Positions 44,234 to 53,524 are shown, counted from the first letter of the stretch. The stretch: DNA of 64,000 nt from an uncultured Novosphingobium sp. (GCA_946886075.1 CAMPHR010000009.1:34863-98862); one strand, 5' to 3'. Notes: generated by a model not told the origin, from the sequence alone. Numbers and translations are program-made.

Positions 44234-44268
44234 AAAACCCCGCCAAATCGTTGATTTGACGGGGTTTT
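44234..44268 (-). terminator. Terminator downstream of tRNA-Val
   Basis: A long near-perfect inverted repeat (AAAACCCCG..CAAATC, loop GTT, GATTTG..CGGGGTTTT) ends four bases before the tRNA 3' end. On the minus strand it finishes in a T-rich run, as expected for a rho-independent terminator. Confidence 0.75.
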
Positions 44269-44271
44269 CGA

Positions 44272-44346
44272 TGGTGGGCGTGGCAAGGATTGAACTTGCG
44301 ACCCCTGCGATGTCAACACAGTGCTCTACCACTGAGCTACACGCCC
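44272..44346 (-). tRNA. tRNA-Val(GAC)
   Basis: The minus strand folds as a full cloverleaf. The acceptor stem GGGCGTG pairs with CACGCCC, the D arm is GCTCAGTGGTAGAGC, the anticodon loop is TTGACAT (anticodon GAC) with stem CTGTG/CGCAG, and the T loop TTCAATC is closed by GCAAG/CTTGC. CCA is encoded. The gene faces its 3' end towards the integrase, a classic integration target. Confidence 0.95.
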
Positions 44347-44682
44347 ACGGGAAGTGGGCCAATAGCCGGGAAGCCCTCCGTGCGCAAGCGGGATATTCCG
44401 CCTTTTTTTGTTAAACTTTGCGACGTTAGAATCGGCGGGAGGCTGCACTTCCAAGCTGCAGGATCGAAAAGCGATCATGCCTAATGGTACCGGATGGCGA
44501 TTAGGTATCCTCCGTTCGGAACAGCCTTGGCGGAATCACAGCGTCGGGCCTATTGACCATCATTCCAATCTGGCGACAGTTCGACTCAGGCAGTTACGCC
44601 ACCAGCCTACGACGGCAAACAGTTGTATGGGTGTTTTTGCATAGAAATTAAGATGGAAGCTTTAAGGCTAGGAGGGATCATA
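44347..44682. other. Non-coding segment between tRNA-Val and the RepA gene
   Basis: The 336 bases hold a small GCGG..CCGC hairpin followed by seven T (about 44389-44409), which would terminate plus-strand transcription. Beyond that there is no supported gene. It may include the left end of the P4-like element and the origin region used by RepA. Confidence 0.4.
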
Positions 44683-45570
44683 ATGGGCACTCCCAAGGAC
44701 ACCCTATTCCAACTGGACAACCCCGCGATTGACGAGATCAGCGGTCTGCGGCCGCTGATGGCGTTTCCTTTCTTTGCGCTCAGCAAAAAAGCCTGGATGG
44801 AACCATTGGTCTACTCTACGCGCACCGGCTCAATTGAAGTGCGGCCAAGCCCGCTAGGCGTAGCGACCATTTATGACAAAGAAATCATACTCCTTATCGC
44901 CAGCCTTATAGCCTCGAAGATCGAGGAAGGCGCGTCGGTGTCACAGGATCTTATTTTGACCGCGAACGACCTGTTCAGTGCCACGGGCTCGAACCATAGC
45001 GCCCGCTCCTACTCGCGCCTTTCCGATGCGCTGGGGCGGCTTCAGGGTACGCAGATCAAGACTAATATCGAGGTCGCCGGCGGCGGCGAAGTAGGCTTTT
45101 TCTCCTGGCTATCTGCGGCGCGGCTGCAATATGCGCACTCGAGCAAGGGTGAAAAGCGCCTGAAGGCGGTTAAGGTTCGACTGTCCGATTGGCTCTTCCG
45201 CACCATATTGCGGGAGAGGCAACTGCTGGATTACGCGCCAACTTATCGCAAGCTCGGGCCAATCCAGCGGCGGATCTATGAGGTGGCGCGCTCCGCTTGT
45301 ATTGATGGCGAGCGATTGGAGATGGGTGTCGAGGCACTGAAATCGCAGATCGGATTTAGACGCAGACTGCCTTGTTTCGACACCGTTTTGCGCAAGCTTG
45401 CGGCCGCTAACGACTTCCCGGACTATGACATCCGACTCGTAGAGGACGCTCCCATGGATGATGCGCGCCGCCACATGGGCAGCATGCCTGCCAAGGTACG
45501 CGTAATTTTCGCTCGACGCCCGGAGTTGTCGGCTGCGATGGTCGTGGAGCACCAGTCGGCGGAGGCTTGA
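44683..45570 (+). CDS. Replication initiator RepA-like protein
   Basis: The 295-residue protein belongs to the RepA/plasmid replication initiator family found in plasmids and in integrated satellites. It has LMAFPFFALSKKAWMEPLVY, VATIYDKEIILLIASLIASK, YSRLSDALGRLQGTQIKTNI and the C-terminal winged-helix-like part RRIYEVARSACIDGERLEMG. The ATG at 44683 has the Shine-Dalgarno sequence AGGAGGGA; the upstream extension from 44623 is not conserved. Its presence next to an integrase and an AlpA-like gene suggests a replicating, integrating satellite. Confidence 0.88.
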   Translation: MGTPKDTLFQLDNPAIDEISGLRPLMAFPFFALSKKAWMEPLVYSTRTGSIEVRPSPLGVATIYDKEIILLIASLIASKIEEGASVSQDLILTANDLFSATGSNHSARSYSRLSDALGRLQGTQIKTNIEVAGGGEVGFFSWLSAARLQYAHSSKGEKRLKAVKVRLSDWLFRTILRERQLLDYAPTYRKLGPIQRRIYEVARSACIDGERLEMGVEALKSQIGFRRRLPCFDTVLRKLAAANDFPDYDIRLVEDAPMDDARRHMGSMPAKVRVIFARRPELSAAMVVEHQSAEA

Positions 45571-45661
45571 CGGTTCGCATCACTTCGCCAGGCGGGATGA
45601 TAAGGCTGCGATCGACCCGATTTGATCCAAGGCATGATCGGTATCAAACACGTGAGACTAT

Positions 45662-45937
45662 TCAGGTTCGCAGCCGAAGAAACGAAGCGCTAGGTCGACC
45701 TCGGCGTCTAACCTTCGTTGGATCCGAAGCGACGGTACACCGACGTTCGATCAAGGCCTCGAGACTGCGCACGGTAATCAGGGTTGCCTTACCGATCTTC
45801 ACGACATCGACCTCACCTTCGGTGATGAGTTCATATAGCTTGGTTCTCCCGATGCCCAACATCTTGGCTGCGGTCGGAATGCGGACGCTGAGGAGTTTGT
45901 CTGGCTGAACGTCGCGGCGAGATGGTTGCGTAGGCAT
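45662..45937 (-). CDS. AlpA/excisionase-like helix-turn-helix protein
   Basis: The 91-residue protein has a MerR-type helix-turn-helix (VRIPTAAKMLGIGRTKLYEL, then ITEGEVDVVKIGKATLITVR). This is the usual fold of excisionases and AlpA-type regulators in P4-like islands. The frame is open to 46024, but the ATG at 45937 is preceded by GGGAGG. It is convergent with repA and lies beside the P4-type integrase, so it probably controls excision or integrase expression. Confidence 0.8.
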   Translation of the reverse strand: MPTQPSRRDVQPDKLLSVRIPTAAKMLGIGRTKLYELITEGEVDVVKIGKATLITVRSLEALIERRCTVASDPTKVRRRGRPSASFLRLRT

Positions 45938-46024
45938 GGGCGAAGTCGCCTCCCGTTTTGTTGTGGTGTCGCTGGTCGGTGCAATCGAAGCTGAAGGAGG
46001 GGTCCACAAGCCGCCCGCCAGCAT

Positions 46025-46253
46025 TAATTGAAGACTTGTCGAAACGACATATTTCTTCGCAATTCCGAACCCCTCATAGGAACGAAGTTAGGACCTTCTA
46101 CATAGGCAGCGCGATGACCACGAGGGTGCTGAACTGAAGCAGAAAGGTCGTATGTGGAGTTTCCTCATTTCTTATGCGAATTGCAGACACTCGCTGGTGT
46201 CTGGGGAAGCTTGTGCGGGGAACTTTCTCTCCTTCTTTCGGATCCGCCGATGC
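46025..46253. other. Short intergenic region before the P4-type integrase stop
   Basis: No gene or clear repeat is visible. The composition is more AT-rich than the neighbouring chromosome. Confidence 0.35.
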
Positions 46254-47504
46254 TCATGGTAAGTAGGGCGGGCAGCTGACCGCTCGATCGACACGATGCT
46301 CAGCTTCTTCTGCAGTGTCCTTACCTGAGGCACGTGCGCCGGTGAATGAAGATGCTGGCGGGATGCAGTAGTTCGCCCACTTCTGCATCAGATCACGTCG
46401 CTTCATAAGGAAGTCAGTACGCAGATAGGCGGCCTTGGTTTTGCCTTCGACGGCGTGAGCAAGAGATGCTTCGGCGACGGCATCTGCCACATCCGTCTCT
46501 TCCGCCACCCAATCGCGGAAACTCGAACGGAAGCCGTGTACGGTTACCGCAACTTCCATGCCGCGTACGACTTGAAGCAAAGCCATGTCGGAAAGTTGCG
46601 AATGCTCGGCTGCGCCCGGGAAAACAAGATCGCAATCTTTAACCATGAGCATGCGGGCACGCTTGAAAACATCCGCCGCCTGCCGCGACAGCGGTACGAC
46701 GTGCTCGATGCCCATCTTCATCCGGTCTTCCGGGATGGTCCAGAGGGTGAAGCCCTTATCAAATTCGCTCCAACGCGCTCCCCTAATTTCGCCGGAGCGC
46801 ACGGCAGTCAGTATCAGCGCTTCAAGGGCAAGGGTGCTGGCACAGGGCGGCTTCGCGCGAAGGCGGATGAGGAAGTCTTCCACCTTGCCGTGAGGCAACG
46901 CAGCGAAGTGTCCACGTTTCTTCGGTTGCCGCGGCAAACCTTTTGAGATCGAGCGCATGGGGGCTTCGGTGTCACGAAAGCCATTCGAGTAGGACCAATC
47001 CAGCACTGTACCGATTCGCTGGCGCACACGGCGTGCTGTCTCGGGAATGTCGAGCCAGATTTCGGCTAAGACGTCGCGAATCAGCGGTCCATCGATCTTG
47101 TCGACCTTCAACTTTGCTAGCTTGGGATAGGCATAGAGTTCGAGCGTCTTGATCCACTGTTTGGTGTGCTTGCCATTTTTCCAGCCCTTGACCATCTCGG
47201 CATGAGCTTTCTTGGCCGCCTGCTCGAAGGTCGGGACGACCCGCTTGACCTTCCGTCGTTCCTCGAGCGGATCGATACCCGAAGCCGCCAACTTTTTCGC
47301 CGCCGCCGCTTCAAGCCGCGCCGCCCGAACCGGAACATACCGGGCGTCACCCAGCCCTATATCGCGCCGCGTGCCGTTCACTTGGATCCGCAAGACCCAG
47401 CTCTTCCCGCCTGAGGGCGAGATTTTCAGATAAAGACCCTCGCCGTCAGCATAGCGCCCCGGCTTCGATAGCTCCCTGATTATGGTCGCGTTCAGCTTTC
47501 CCAC
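46254..47504 (-). CDS. P4-type tyrosine integrase with DUF4102 arm-binding domain
   Basis: The 416-residue integrase begins with the DUF4102 domain (LNATIIRELSKPGRYADGEG, LYLKISPSGGKSWVLRI, GLGDARYVPVRAARLEA). The catalytic domain shows the first Arg in ILTAVRSGEIRGARW, the second Arg with His in VTVHGFRSSFRDW, and the HxxxG plus Tyr in SLAHAVEGKTKAAYLR. The GTG at 47504 is the start. It lies 186 bases from the 3' end of tRNA-Ser(GGA), which is the likely integration site. The element is small (about 3 kb, ending near the RepA region) unless the far end lies elsewhere. Confidence 0.9.
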   Translation of the reverse strand: MGKLNATIIRELSKPGRYADGEGLYLKISPSGGKSWVLRIQVNGTRRDIGLGDARYVPVRAARLEAAAAKKLAASGIDPLEERRKVKRVVPTFEQAAKKAHAEMVKGWKNGKHTKQWIKTLELYAYPKLAKLKVDKIDGPLIRDVLAEIWLDIPETARRVRQRIGTVLDWSYSNGFRDTEAPMRSISKGLPRQPKKRGHFAALPHGKVEDFLIRLRAKPPCASTLALEALILTAVRSGEIRGARWSEFDKGFTLWTIPEDRMKMGIEHVVPLSRQAADVFKRARMLMVKDCDLVFPGAAEHSQLSDMALLQVVRGMEVAVTVHGFRSSFRDWVAEETDVADAVAEASLAHAVEGKTKAAYLRTDFLMKRRDLMQKWANYCIPPASSFTGARASGKDTAEEAEHRVDRAVSCPPYLP

Positions 47505-47578
47505 ACCGAGAATTTAGCATCAGCTGCTGCAGATTTGAAGTGTCGGTTCGGCAACCAGTCCCACACCTTGTCCCACAT
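47498..47578 (-). repeat. TGTGGGA repeats between P4-type integrase and tRNA-Ser
   Basis: On the minus strand the motif TGTGGGA occurs three times: within 47498-47506 (overlapping the integrase start), 47558-47566 and 47570-47578, the last two 12 bases apart. This is one helical turn and fits arm-type binding sites of P4-like integrases. Confidence 0.45.
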
Positions 47579-47689
47579 CGGTCTTCGGATGGCAGCAGAC
47601 GCCCCCGCATAATAGCGGTAAGAAGTCCTTGTTTATTAATGTTTTAAAGAAATATTTCGGACGAACTCGAACGACGGTGAAGGGTAAAA

Positions 47690-47780
47690 TGGCGGAGCGG
47701 GAGGGATTCGAACCCTCGATACGCTTTTGACGTATACTCACTTTCCAGGCGAGCGCCTTCGACCACTCGGCCACCGCTCC
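47690..47780 (-). tRNA. tRNA-Ser(GGA)
   Basis: The minus strand forms a class II tRNA with long variable arm. The acceptor GGAGCGG pairs with CCGCTCC, the discriminator is G with encoded CCA, the anticodon loop is CTGGAAA (anticodon GGA) between CTCGC and GTGAG, and the T arm is GAGGG-TTCGAAT-CCCTC. The 3' end faces the P4-type integrase. Confidence 0.95.
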
Positions 47781-48010
47781 GCATGCACTGGAAGGCGGCT
47801 CCCTATCGTGCGGCGCGGCGGGTGGCAAGGGGTGGGCGGACTTTCCTTTTCAATATCCCCCGTGGCTGCTCGCCGCTTCGCGACAGTTGCGTTCCATCAC
47901 GGTATCGCGGATAGCTTTGTTACGGCCAGCAGGCGCATTTTCGGAACCATCGCTACACCTCGGGCGATGCCATGTCCCGGTGACATTCCCTCGGGACGGA
48001 AAGGCTGAAC
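47781..48010. other. Promoter region of the alanine dehydrogenase gene
   Basis: No gene is seen. The region contains the tRNA-Ser promoter side and the upstream sequence of ald, with a GGACGGAAAGG-type ribosome binding site just before the ald ATG. Confidence 0.5.
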
Positions 48011-49126
48011 ATGATCGTAGGCACGGTAAAGGAAATCAAGAATCACGAATATCGCGTCGGCCTGACGCCTGAGAGCGTGCATGAACTGGCGGCCCATGGT
48101 CATCGCGTGCTTGTGGAAAGCGGCGCTGGGGAGGGGATTGGCGCGCATGATGCGCTCTACGCCAGCGCTGGTGGTGAGATCGTGGCGAGTGCGCGCGAGA
48201 TATTCGAGACGGCCGAAATGATCGTGAAGGTGAAGGAGCCGCAGCCAGAGGAACGCGCAATGCTGCGCCCAGGCCAGATACTCTACACCTACCTCCATCT
48301 CGCGCCCGATCCGGACCAGACCCGCGACCTCATGGCGTCGGGCGCGATCTGCATCGCCTATGAGACCGTGACCGATGCAAGCGGTGGCCTTCCACTGCTC
48401 AAGCCCATGAGCCAGGTCGCCGGACGCATGTCGATCCAGGCAGGCGCGACCGCGCTGGAAAAGGCGAATGGCGGGCGCGGCGTGTTGCTGGGCGGGGTGC
48501 CCGGCGTGCTTCCGGCCAAGGTCTGCGTGATCGGCGGTGGCGTCGTCGGCTTCAACGCGGCGCAGATGGCGGCGGGTTTGGGCGCGGACGTCACCATCCT
48601 TGATCGCAGCCCTGAAGTGCTCGAACGGCTCGGCATCTATTTCGAGGCACGGGCGAAGACGCGCTTTTCCAATCGCGCCAATCTTGCCGAATGCGTGGCA
48701 GAGGCTGACCTCGTCATCGGTGCCGTGCTGATTCCCGGAGCGGCCGCGCCCAAGCTCGTCAGCGCCGATATGCTCAAGACCATGAAGAAGGGCTCCGTAC
48801 TTGTGGACGTCGCCATCGATCAGGGCGGCTGTTTTGAAACCAGCCACCCCACCACCCATGCAGAGCCGACCTATATCGTCGATGGCATCGTCCATTATTG
48901 CGTCGCCAACATGCCGGGCGCCGTGGCGCGTACCAGCACCTATGCGCTCAACAACGTCACCCTGCCGCATGCCCTGCGCATCGCCGACCTGGGGTGGAAG
49001 AAGGCGCTGCAGTCCGACCCGCATCTCTTGGCGGGGCTGAATGTCTGGGACGGCAAGGTCACGTATCAAGCCGTCGCGCAGGCGCTGGACCTGCCTTTCA
49101 CGCCAGCGGAGGAAGCGCTCGCCTGA
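48011..49126 (+). CDS. ald: Alanine dehydrogenase
   Basis: The 371-residue NAD-dependent enzyme interconverts alanine and pyruvate plus ammonia. It opens [20 protein letters not shown], with the substrate-binding Lys in [12 protein letters not shown] and the catalytic His in [10 protein letters not shown]. The Rossmann motif is [20 protein letters not shown], and the Asp in [13 protein letters not shown] is conserved. Full length and motifs match Ald. It is monocistronic and converges on the PLD-like gene with a shared terminator. Confidence 0.95.
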   Translation: MIVGTVKEIKNHEYRVGLTPESVHELAAHGHRVLVESGAGEGIGAHDALYASAGGEIVASAREIFETAEMIVKVKEPQPEERAMLRPGQILYTYLHLAPDPDQTRDLMASGAICIAYETVTDASGGLPLLKPMSQVAGRMSIQAGATALEKANGGRGVLLGGVPGVLPAKVCVIGGGVVGFNAAQMAAGLGADVTILDRSPEVLERLGIYFEARAKTRFSNRANLAECVAEADLVIGAVLIPGAAAPKLVSADMLKTMKKGSVLVDVAIDQGGCFETSHPTTHAEPTYIVDGIVHYCVANMPGAVARTSTYALNNVTLPHALRIADLGWKKALQSDPHLLAGLNVWDGKVTYQAVAQALDLPFTPAEEALA

Positions 49127-49141
49127 TAGCCACTAATGATT

Positions 49142-49163
49142 GCGGCGCTCCCTGGAGTGCCGC
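49142..49163. terminator. Bidirectional terminator between ald and the PLD-like gene
   Basis: GCGGCGCTC and GAGTGCCGC form a stem of nine to ten pairs with one wobble. It lies 16 bases after the ald stop and 5 bases before the stop of the convergent gene. Confidence 0.6.
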
Positions 49164-49167
49164 ACGC

Positions 49168-50370
49168 TTAATCCGCGTCAGGATTGCGGAAGTTCAGCCG
49201 CCGGGTGACGGTATAGTCCACCACCCCCACGAGGAAATAGCTGATCCATTGCTTCGCCAGGGTCAGCAACCCGCGCTGCGCCTTGTACCGTTCCAGCGTG
49301 ATCTGCCGGCTCTCTTCGGTGCGGCGCTTGATGAACGCCCTCGCTTCGTCCGCGAGCGCCTTGTCCTCGATCCGCAGCATGATCTCCAGGTTCAGGAACA
49401 GGCTGCGCATGTCGAAATTGGCTGATCCGATGAAGACCGCATCATCAATGACGATCAGCTTCATGTGCAGCTTGCACTTCTGATACTCCCATATCTCGAC
49501 GCCCCGCCGCAGCAGCGGCCCGTACAGCAGCCGCGCCGCCGCCACCGTCGCGCCATTGTCGGACCGCGACGGCAGGATCAGCCGCGCGCCCTCCCGCTTG
49601 GCCGCCCGCGCGATGCGCTTCAGCATGCCGCGCCCGGGTGAGAAATAGGCGGCGACCATGTCCACCCGCCGCGCATGTTCCAGGTCATGCTTCACCACCT
49701 GCGCCCACGGGCTCAACCGCCGGGTCGGCCCGCCGATCAGCCAGCGCATCGGACCGGCATGGCCGGGATGCACGGGAGGATGCCAGTGCCGCACCATCCG
49801 CCGCAATGTGCGGAAGCGCTGGTGCCTGGTCGATACCCATCGCCACAGCTGCGCATACCAGTGAGTCATCGCGGCCACCTGAGGCCCTTCGATCAAGAGA
49901 CCAAGGTCCACCCAGGCATCATCTTCGGGCAGTCCGAAATAGGCGTCCTCGACGTTGAAACCGCCCAGCAGCAGGCGCCGGTCGTCGGCGATGGTCATCT
50001 TCTGGTGGTTGCGGATCAGGTAGCGAGTGGACCGCCGCGCACCGAATCGGCCAAACCTCCCTCCGGCCTCGATCAGCGGATCGAAAAAGGCGAGGGGTGT
50101 GTCGGCTGATCCGAATGCATCGATCATCAGCGTGACGGCGACGCCGCGCGCTCGGGCCGCAATCAGCCGGTCGAGCACGATCCGTCCGCTCTCATCATCG
50201 GCGAAGATATAATAATAAAGTTTCAGGCTCTGCCGCGCGCCGTCGATCAGGGCGATCAGCGCGCTTCGCAGGTCTGGCCCATTCTCGATCACCTCCAGGC
50301 GATGGCCCTGGATCGACAGGCTGATCCCGGCCTCGCCGCGCTGTGCTGGGGGCTGCCGGTTCGTCGCCAT
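49168..50370 (-). CDS. Phospholipase D / cardiolipin synthase family protein
   Basis: The 400-residue protein carries two HKD motifs, [19 protein letters not shown] and [20 protein letters not shown], each with His, Lys and Asp in the right spacing. [20 protein letters not shown] is typical of the PLD N-terminal half, and RILLPSRSD-like text ([17 protein letters not shown]) of the second. This is probably a cardiolipin synthase (ClsB/ClsC type). No N-terminal transmembrane pair is seen; the C-terminal [17 protein letters not shown] may bind membrane. The start at 50370 is preferred, with an ATG at 50406 as an alternative. Confidence 0.88.
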   Translation of the reverse strand: MATNRQPPAQRGEAGISLSIQGHRLEVIENGPDLRSALIALIDGARQSLKLYYYIFADDESGRIVLDRLIAARARGVAVTLMIDAFGSADTPLAFFDPLIEAGGRFGRFGARRSTRYLIRNHQKMTIADDRRLLLGGFNVEDAYFGLPEDDAWVDLGLLIEGPQVAAMTHWYAQLWRWVSTRHQRFRTLRRMVRHWHPPVHPGHAGPMRWLIGGPTRRLSPWAQVVKHDLEHARRVDMVAAYFSPGRGMLKRIARAAKREGARLILPSRSDNGATVAAARLLYGPLLRRGVEIWEYQKCKLHMKLIVIDDAVFIGSANFDMRSLFLNLEIMLRIEDKALADEARAFIKRRTEESRQITLERYKAQRGLLTLAKQWISYFLVGVVDYTVTRRLNFRNPDAD

Positions 50371-50493
50371 ATCCCGTTCATGCCTGCAATTGCCGCGGCG
50401 CGCCATGGATTTATGGGCTTTTCATTGACTCCCCGCCCGCCCGCTGATAGGCGCATAGCTCGTAAATTCCATCCTTTTGCCAGGAGCGCCCGT

Positions 50494-50838
50494 TTGGCCC
50501 GCGTTACCGTCGAAGATTGCGTCGACAAGGTTACCAACCGTTTTGACCTCGTCCTGCTTGCAGCGCAGCGCGCCCGCGAGATTTCCGGCGGCGCCGAACT
50601 GACGCTGGACCGCGACCGCGATAAAAATCCGGTCGTTGCCCTGCGCGAGATCGCGGAAGAAACCGTCCTCCCGGCCGAATTGCATGATTCGCTCGTCGGC
50701 TCGCTGCAGAAGGTGCAGATCGACGACGACGACACGCCGGACGAAATCGGATCGATCGCCCAGTCGGCAGAGGCCCTGCGCCTCACCGCCGCAGCCCCGC
50801 CGCGCAACCAGAATGTCGGCGGCGACTACGACGGCTGA
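50494..50838 (+). CDS. rpoZ: RNA polymerase omega subunit
   Basis: The 114-residue omega subunit helps assemble RNA polymerase. It reads [20 protein letters not shown] and [17 protein letters not shown], with the omega signature [15 protein letters not shown]. The start codon is TTG at 50494, preceded by an AGGAGCG ribosome binding site. An ATG-started reading from 50302 would run through the promoter of the divergent gene. A terminator follows at 50865. Confidence 0.95.
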   Translation: MARVTVEDCVDKVTNRFDLVLLAAQRAREISGGAELTLDRDRDKNPVVALREIAEETVLPAELHDSLVGSLQKVQIDDDDTPDEIGSIAQSAEALRLTAAAPPRNQNVGGDYDG

Positions 50839-50864
50839 TCCGTCCATCGGTTTGGAGAGGGAAT

Positions 50865-50897
50865 GAGGCCCGGCCTGCGCAAGCGGGACCGGGCCTC
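50865..50897 (+). terminator. Terminator of rpoZ
   Basis: A perfect 9-bp stem (GAGGCCCGG with CCGGGCCTC) with a 15-base loop is followed by GATCCGTTTT. It lies 26 bases after the rpoZ stop. Confidence 0.7.
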
Positions 50898-50946
50898 GAT
50901 CCGTTTTGGGGGGCTGTGAGGCAGCAAGCGGACCCGTCGCCTAAAT

Positions 50947-51029
50947 CCGTCACCCCAGCGCAGGCTGGGGTCTCAGGCGACAATGCGCGGCTCAGCCTCA
51001 CGAGATCCCAGCTTCCGCTGGGATGACGG
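50947..51029. repeat. 83-bp intergenic palindromic repeat, copy 1
   Basis: The element begins CCGTCA and ends TGACGG. It contains two hairpins, one around CCCAGC/GCTGGG and one around CCCAGC-TTCC-GCTGGG. A second copy with the same layout and length lies at 52645-52727. It resembles REP/BIME-type repeats. Confidence 0.7.
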
Positions 51030-51044
51030 GGTTATTTAGCTACG

Positions 51045-51215
51045 TCCATATTCCCCCTCTCCCCTTCAGGGGTCGGCCAGAGGCACGTGACTCTGGCCGA
51101 GGTGCCGACCCCGGCGAAGGCCGGGGGAAGGCGGGAGAGGGGACTGTTAGGGGCGCCGTAGCTCCCCTCTCCCTAGCCCTCTCCCCTGAAGGGGAGAGGG
51201 AACGTCTCACCCCCA
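51045..51215. repeat. Pyrimidine-rich inverted repeats after rpoZ
   Basis: CCCTCTCCCC-TTCAGGGG units and their inverse (CCCCTGAAGGGGAGAGGG, 51188-51206) recur in this non-coding stretch. The same type of unit (TTCTCCCGCAGGCGGGAGAA, CCCTCTCCCGCGAACGGGAG) appears near 52490 and 52610. There is no gene. Confidence 0.6.
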
Positions 51216-51662
51216 TCAACCCCCCAAAACAAAATCCCGCAAAGCCCGCGCATCATGCAACGCATTATGCGGAATCCTGCTGTTCGCCGCTGCACTGAAT
51301 CCCGCCGCATTCACCAGCTGCAACTGCAACCCGTTCATGTCCACCATCTGCCCCGGCCCCGTCACCAGCAGCGCGCAGAAATGCGCGAGATCCTCCGGCC
51401 AGTCAGCCACAATCACCGGGTCGGCGTCGCCCGCCAGATAATCGGCCAGATGATGCGCGGCTTCCACCCGGCCTAACTCCATGTCGATCCCGGGGGGCAC
51501 ATGGCGCAGATAGGGGATGACATTGCGCTGCACCCAGCCATGCGGCTCCTCCTCCAGCGGCAGCGACACGTAAAATTCATCGTCGCCAAATTCCGGCACC
51601 AGTGCGACGCTGATCAGCGCGCCTGCAAATCCGTTGAATTCAGTGTCGAGGAAATAGCGCAT
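51216..51662 (-). CDS. Small DEDD-type 3'-5' exonuclease
   Basis: The 148-residue protein starts MRYFLDTEFNGF, where Asp and Glu form ExoI of the DEDD family. The second acidic motif is in VIVADWPEDLAHFCALL and the third in HNALHDARALRDF with the His typical of DEDDh. The length is that of short 3'-5' exoribonuclease-like proteins of alphaproteobacteria. It is probably involved in RNA or DNA end trimming. It is monocistronic. Confidence 0.8.
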   Translation of the reverse strand: MRYFLDTEFNGFAGALISVALVPEFGDDEFYVSLPLEEEPHGWVQRNVIPYLRHVPPGIDMELGRVEAAHHLADYLAGDADPVIVADWPEDLAHFCALLVTGPGQMVDMNGLQLQLVNAAGFSAAANSRIPHNALHDARALRDFVLGG

Positions 51663-51804
51663 CGGTAAAAAGACTGCCTGCTGCTAGGAGGGGGAAGGGG
51701 CCTGCCCGCGACATAGGGGCAGCGGCTCGCCTGCGCCAGCCTTTGAAGATTTGCGTCCCCACAAGCAAGCTGCCATGCGGGGCGACTGATACAAGGACCT
51801 GCCA

Positions 51805-52476
51805 GTGACGCCTCGCATACTCATCGACACCGCCGCCGTGCCGGGCGGACAGGAACTGAAGCTTTATAGCCGGGGCGGCGATCACATGATCGTGCTCGAC
51901 CGCAACGAGTTGATGAGCAGCCGCATGAGCGGTTCGGAAAAGGCGCTTGCCGTCATGGCGCTCGAGCGGCTGAAAGGGCAAAAGGCGCCGCACCTCCTGA
52001 TCGGAGGCTATGGCATGGGTTTCACCCTGCGCGCGGCGCTGGCCGGGATGGGGCAGGACGGGCGCGCCACGGTAGTCGAACTGGTGCCCAAGATCATCGA
52101 ATGGGCACGCGGGCCGATGGTGGAACTCGCCGCGGGCTGCCTCGACGACCCCCGTGTCACCCTGATCGAAGGCGATGTGGCGGCAGAGATCGCCGCGAGC
52201 CAGCAGCGCTATGACGCCATCCTCCTCGACGTAGACAACGGCCCCGACGGCCTCACCGCGCCCGCCAACGATCGGCTCTATTCCTCTGCTGGCCTCGCCA
52301 CCGCCAAGGCCGCGCTGAAGCCCGGCGGCATCCTCGCCATCTGGTCCGCCGCCCCCGACGCCACCTTCACCCGCCGCCTCCGCGACGCCGGATTTCTGGT
52401 CGACGAGGTCGCCGTCAAGGCCCGCGACAACGGCAAAGGCCCCCGCCACGTCATCTGGTTCGCGCAGAAGCGGTGA
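51805..52476 (+). CDS. Spermidine synthase-like methyltransferase-fold protein
   Basis: The 223-residue protein has a Rossmann core with LLIGGYGMGFTLRAALA, the acidic strand ATVVELVPKIIEWARGPMVE, and DAILLDVDNGPDGLTAPAN. This is the SpeE-type fold of aminopropyltransferases and some methyltransferases. It is shorter than true spermidine synthases, so the substrate is open. The ATG at 51805 follows a weak Shine-Dalgarno sequence. Confidence 0.78.
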   Translation: MTPRILIDTAAVPGGQELKLYSRGGDHMIVLDRNELMSSRMSGSEKALAVMALERLKGQKAPHLLIGGYGMGFTLRAALAGMGQDGRATVVELVPKIIEWARGPMVELAAGCLDDPRVTLIEGDVAAEIAASQQRYDAILLDVDNGPDGLTAPANDRLYSSAGLATAKAALKPGGILAIWSAAPDATFTRRLRDAGFLVDEVAVKARDNGKGPRHVIWFAQKR

Positions 52477-52479
52477 TTA

Positions 52480-52625
52480 ATCCTTCTCCCGCAGGCGGGA
52501 GAAGGATACGCAGCCTCGCCAGCTCGCTGGCTAGGCGAAGTTGGATGAGGGTGGGGGACAACCCCCTCACCCTCCCACCGCTTGCGCGGCGGGTCCCTCC
52601 CTCTCCCGCGAACGGGAGAGGGGGT
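52480..52625. repeat. Palindromic pyrimidine/purine repeats
   Basis: CTTCTCCC-GCAG-GCGGGAGAAG (52486-52507) directly after the methyltransferase gene could terminate it. CCCTCTCCCGCGAACGGGAG follows near 52602. These match the family of repeats at 51.05-51.2 kb. Confidence 0.55.
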
Positions 52626-52644
52626 AACATCACCTTCCCCAATT

Positions 52645-52727
52645 CCGTCATCCCAGCGAACGCTGGGATCTCAGGCGGCCGGACCGAACACAACCTCCCG
52701 AGATGCCAGCTTCCGCTGGCATGACGG
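52645..52727. repeat. 83-bp intergenic palindromic repeat, copy 2
   Basis: It has the same start (CCGTCA), end (TGACGG), internal TCTCAGGCG block and two hairpins as copy 1. The arms show compensating changes in the second hairpin (TGCCAGC with GCTGGCA instead of TCCCAGC with GCTGGGA), so its pairing is preserved. Confidence 0.7.
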
Positions 52728-52746
52728 CAATGGTAGCTGTCGCCCA

Positions 52747-53439
52747 TCAAACCCCACATTCCGGCAAAGCCCAATCAATCGCCCCACGCCCCTTCGCCTC
52801 CAGAAACGCGTTGGCCTGCGAAAAATGCCGACACCCCAAGAACCCGTTATGCGCCGACAGTGGCGAAGGATGCGCAGCCTTCAGCACCAGATGCCGCGTC
52901 TGATCAACAAAGGCGGCCTTCTTCTGCGCATAAGCACCCCACAGCAGGAACACGACCGGCTCCTCCTGTAAATTCACCAGCCGGATGATCGCATCGGTAA
53001 ACTCTTCCCACCCCCGCTTCTGGTGCGAAGCGGCGCGCCCCATCTCGACCGAAAGCACGCTGTTCAGCAGCAGCACGCCCTGCCGCGCCCAATGCTCCAG
53101 GAAGCCATGTCCCGGCGGGTCGATGCCAAGGTCGGTCTTTAGTTCCTTGTAGATATTCTTGAGCGAAGGCGGCGTCCGCACGCCCGGCTGCACGCTGAAG
53201 CACAGTCCATGCGCCTGGCCCTCGCCATGATAGGGGTCCTGCCCCAGGATGACCGCCTTCACCTTGCCGAGCGGCGTCAGGTCGAGCGCGCGAAAATATT
53301 CGCTACCCTTGGGAAAGATGCGTTTGCCCTGCCGCTTCTCCTCTTCCAGAAATGTCTTGAGCGCCTGCATATAGGGGCGGTCGAATTCCTCGCGCAGGGC
53401 CATGCGCCAGCTTTCATCGAGCTTGATCGTTGCGGTCAT
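52747..53439 (-). CDS. ung: Uracil-DNA glycosylase (family 1)
   Basis: The 230-residue enzyme removes uracil from DNA. It shows the catalytic water-activating motif [20 protein letters not shown], then [19 protein letters not shown], and the [20 protein letters not shown] motif with its catalytic His. Length and motifs match Ung. The start at 53439 was chosen to give [11 protein letters not shown]; a much longer reading frame upstream is not conserved. Confidence 0.95.
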   Translation of the reverse strand: MTATIKLDESWRMALREEFDRPYMQALKTFLEEEKRQGKRIFPKGSEYFRALDLTPLGKVKAVILGQDPYHGEGQAHGLCFSVQPGVRTPPSLKNIYKELKTDLGIDPPGHGFLEHWARQGVLLLNSVLSVEMGRAASHQKRGWEEFTDAIIRLVNLQEEPVVFLLWGAYAQKKAAFVDQTRHLVLKAAHPSPLSAHNGFLGCRHFSQANAFLEAKGRGAIDWALPECGV

Positions 53440-53524
53440 CCTCGCCTGATGACCCGCGCCACGACAGCCTGTCAACCGCAGGTCAGCCTTGCTCAGCGCC
53501 AGGAAATAAGGGAAAGGACCGTTC

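Noticed and set aside
43594..44319. 241-codon minus-strand frame upstream of the integrase
   Set aside because: It runs through the repeat array and terminator of tRNA-Val and overlaps the integrase start; the repeated peptide units come from the DNA repeats.
47520..47828. Short frame covering the tRNA-Ser gene
   Set aside because: Coincides with the tRNA and its flanks; not a protein gene.
50947..52727. Tandem palindromes considered as a CRISPR array
   Set aside because: Only two distant copies, no regular spacers and no cas genes.
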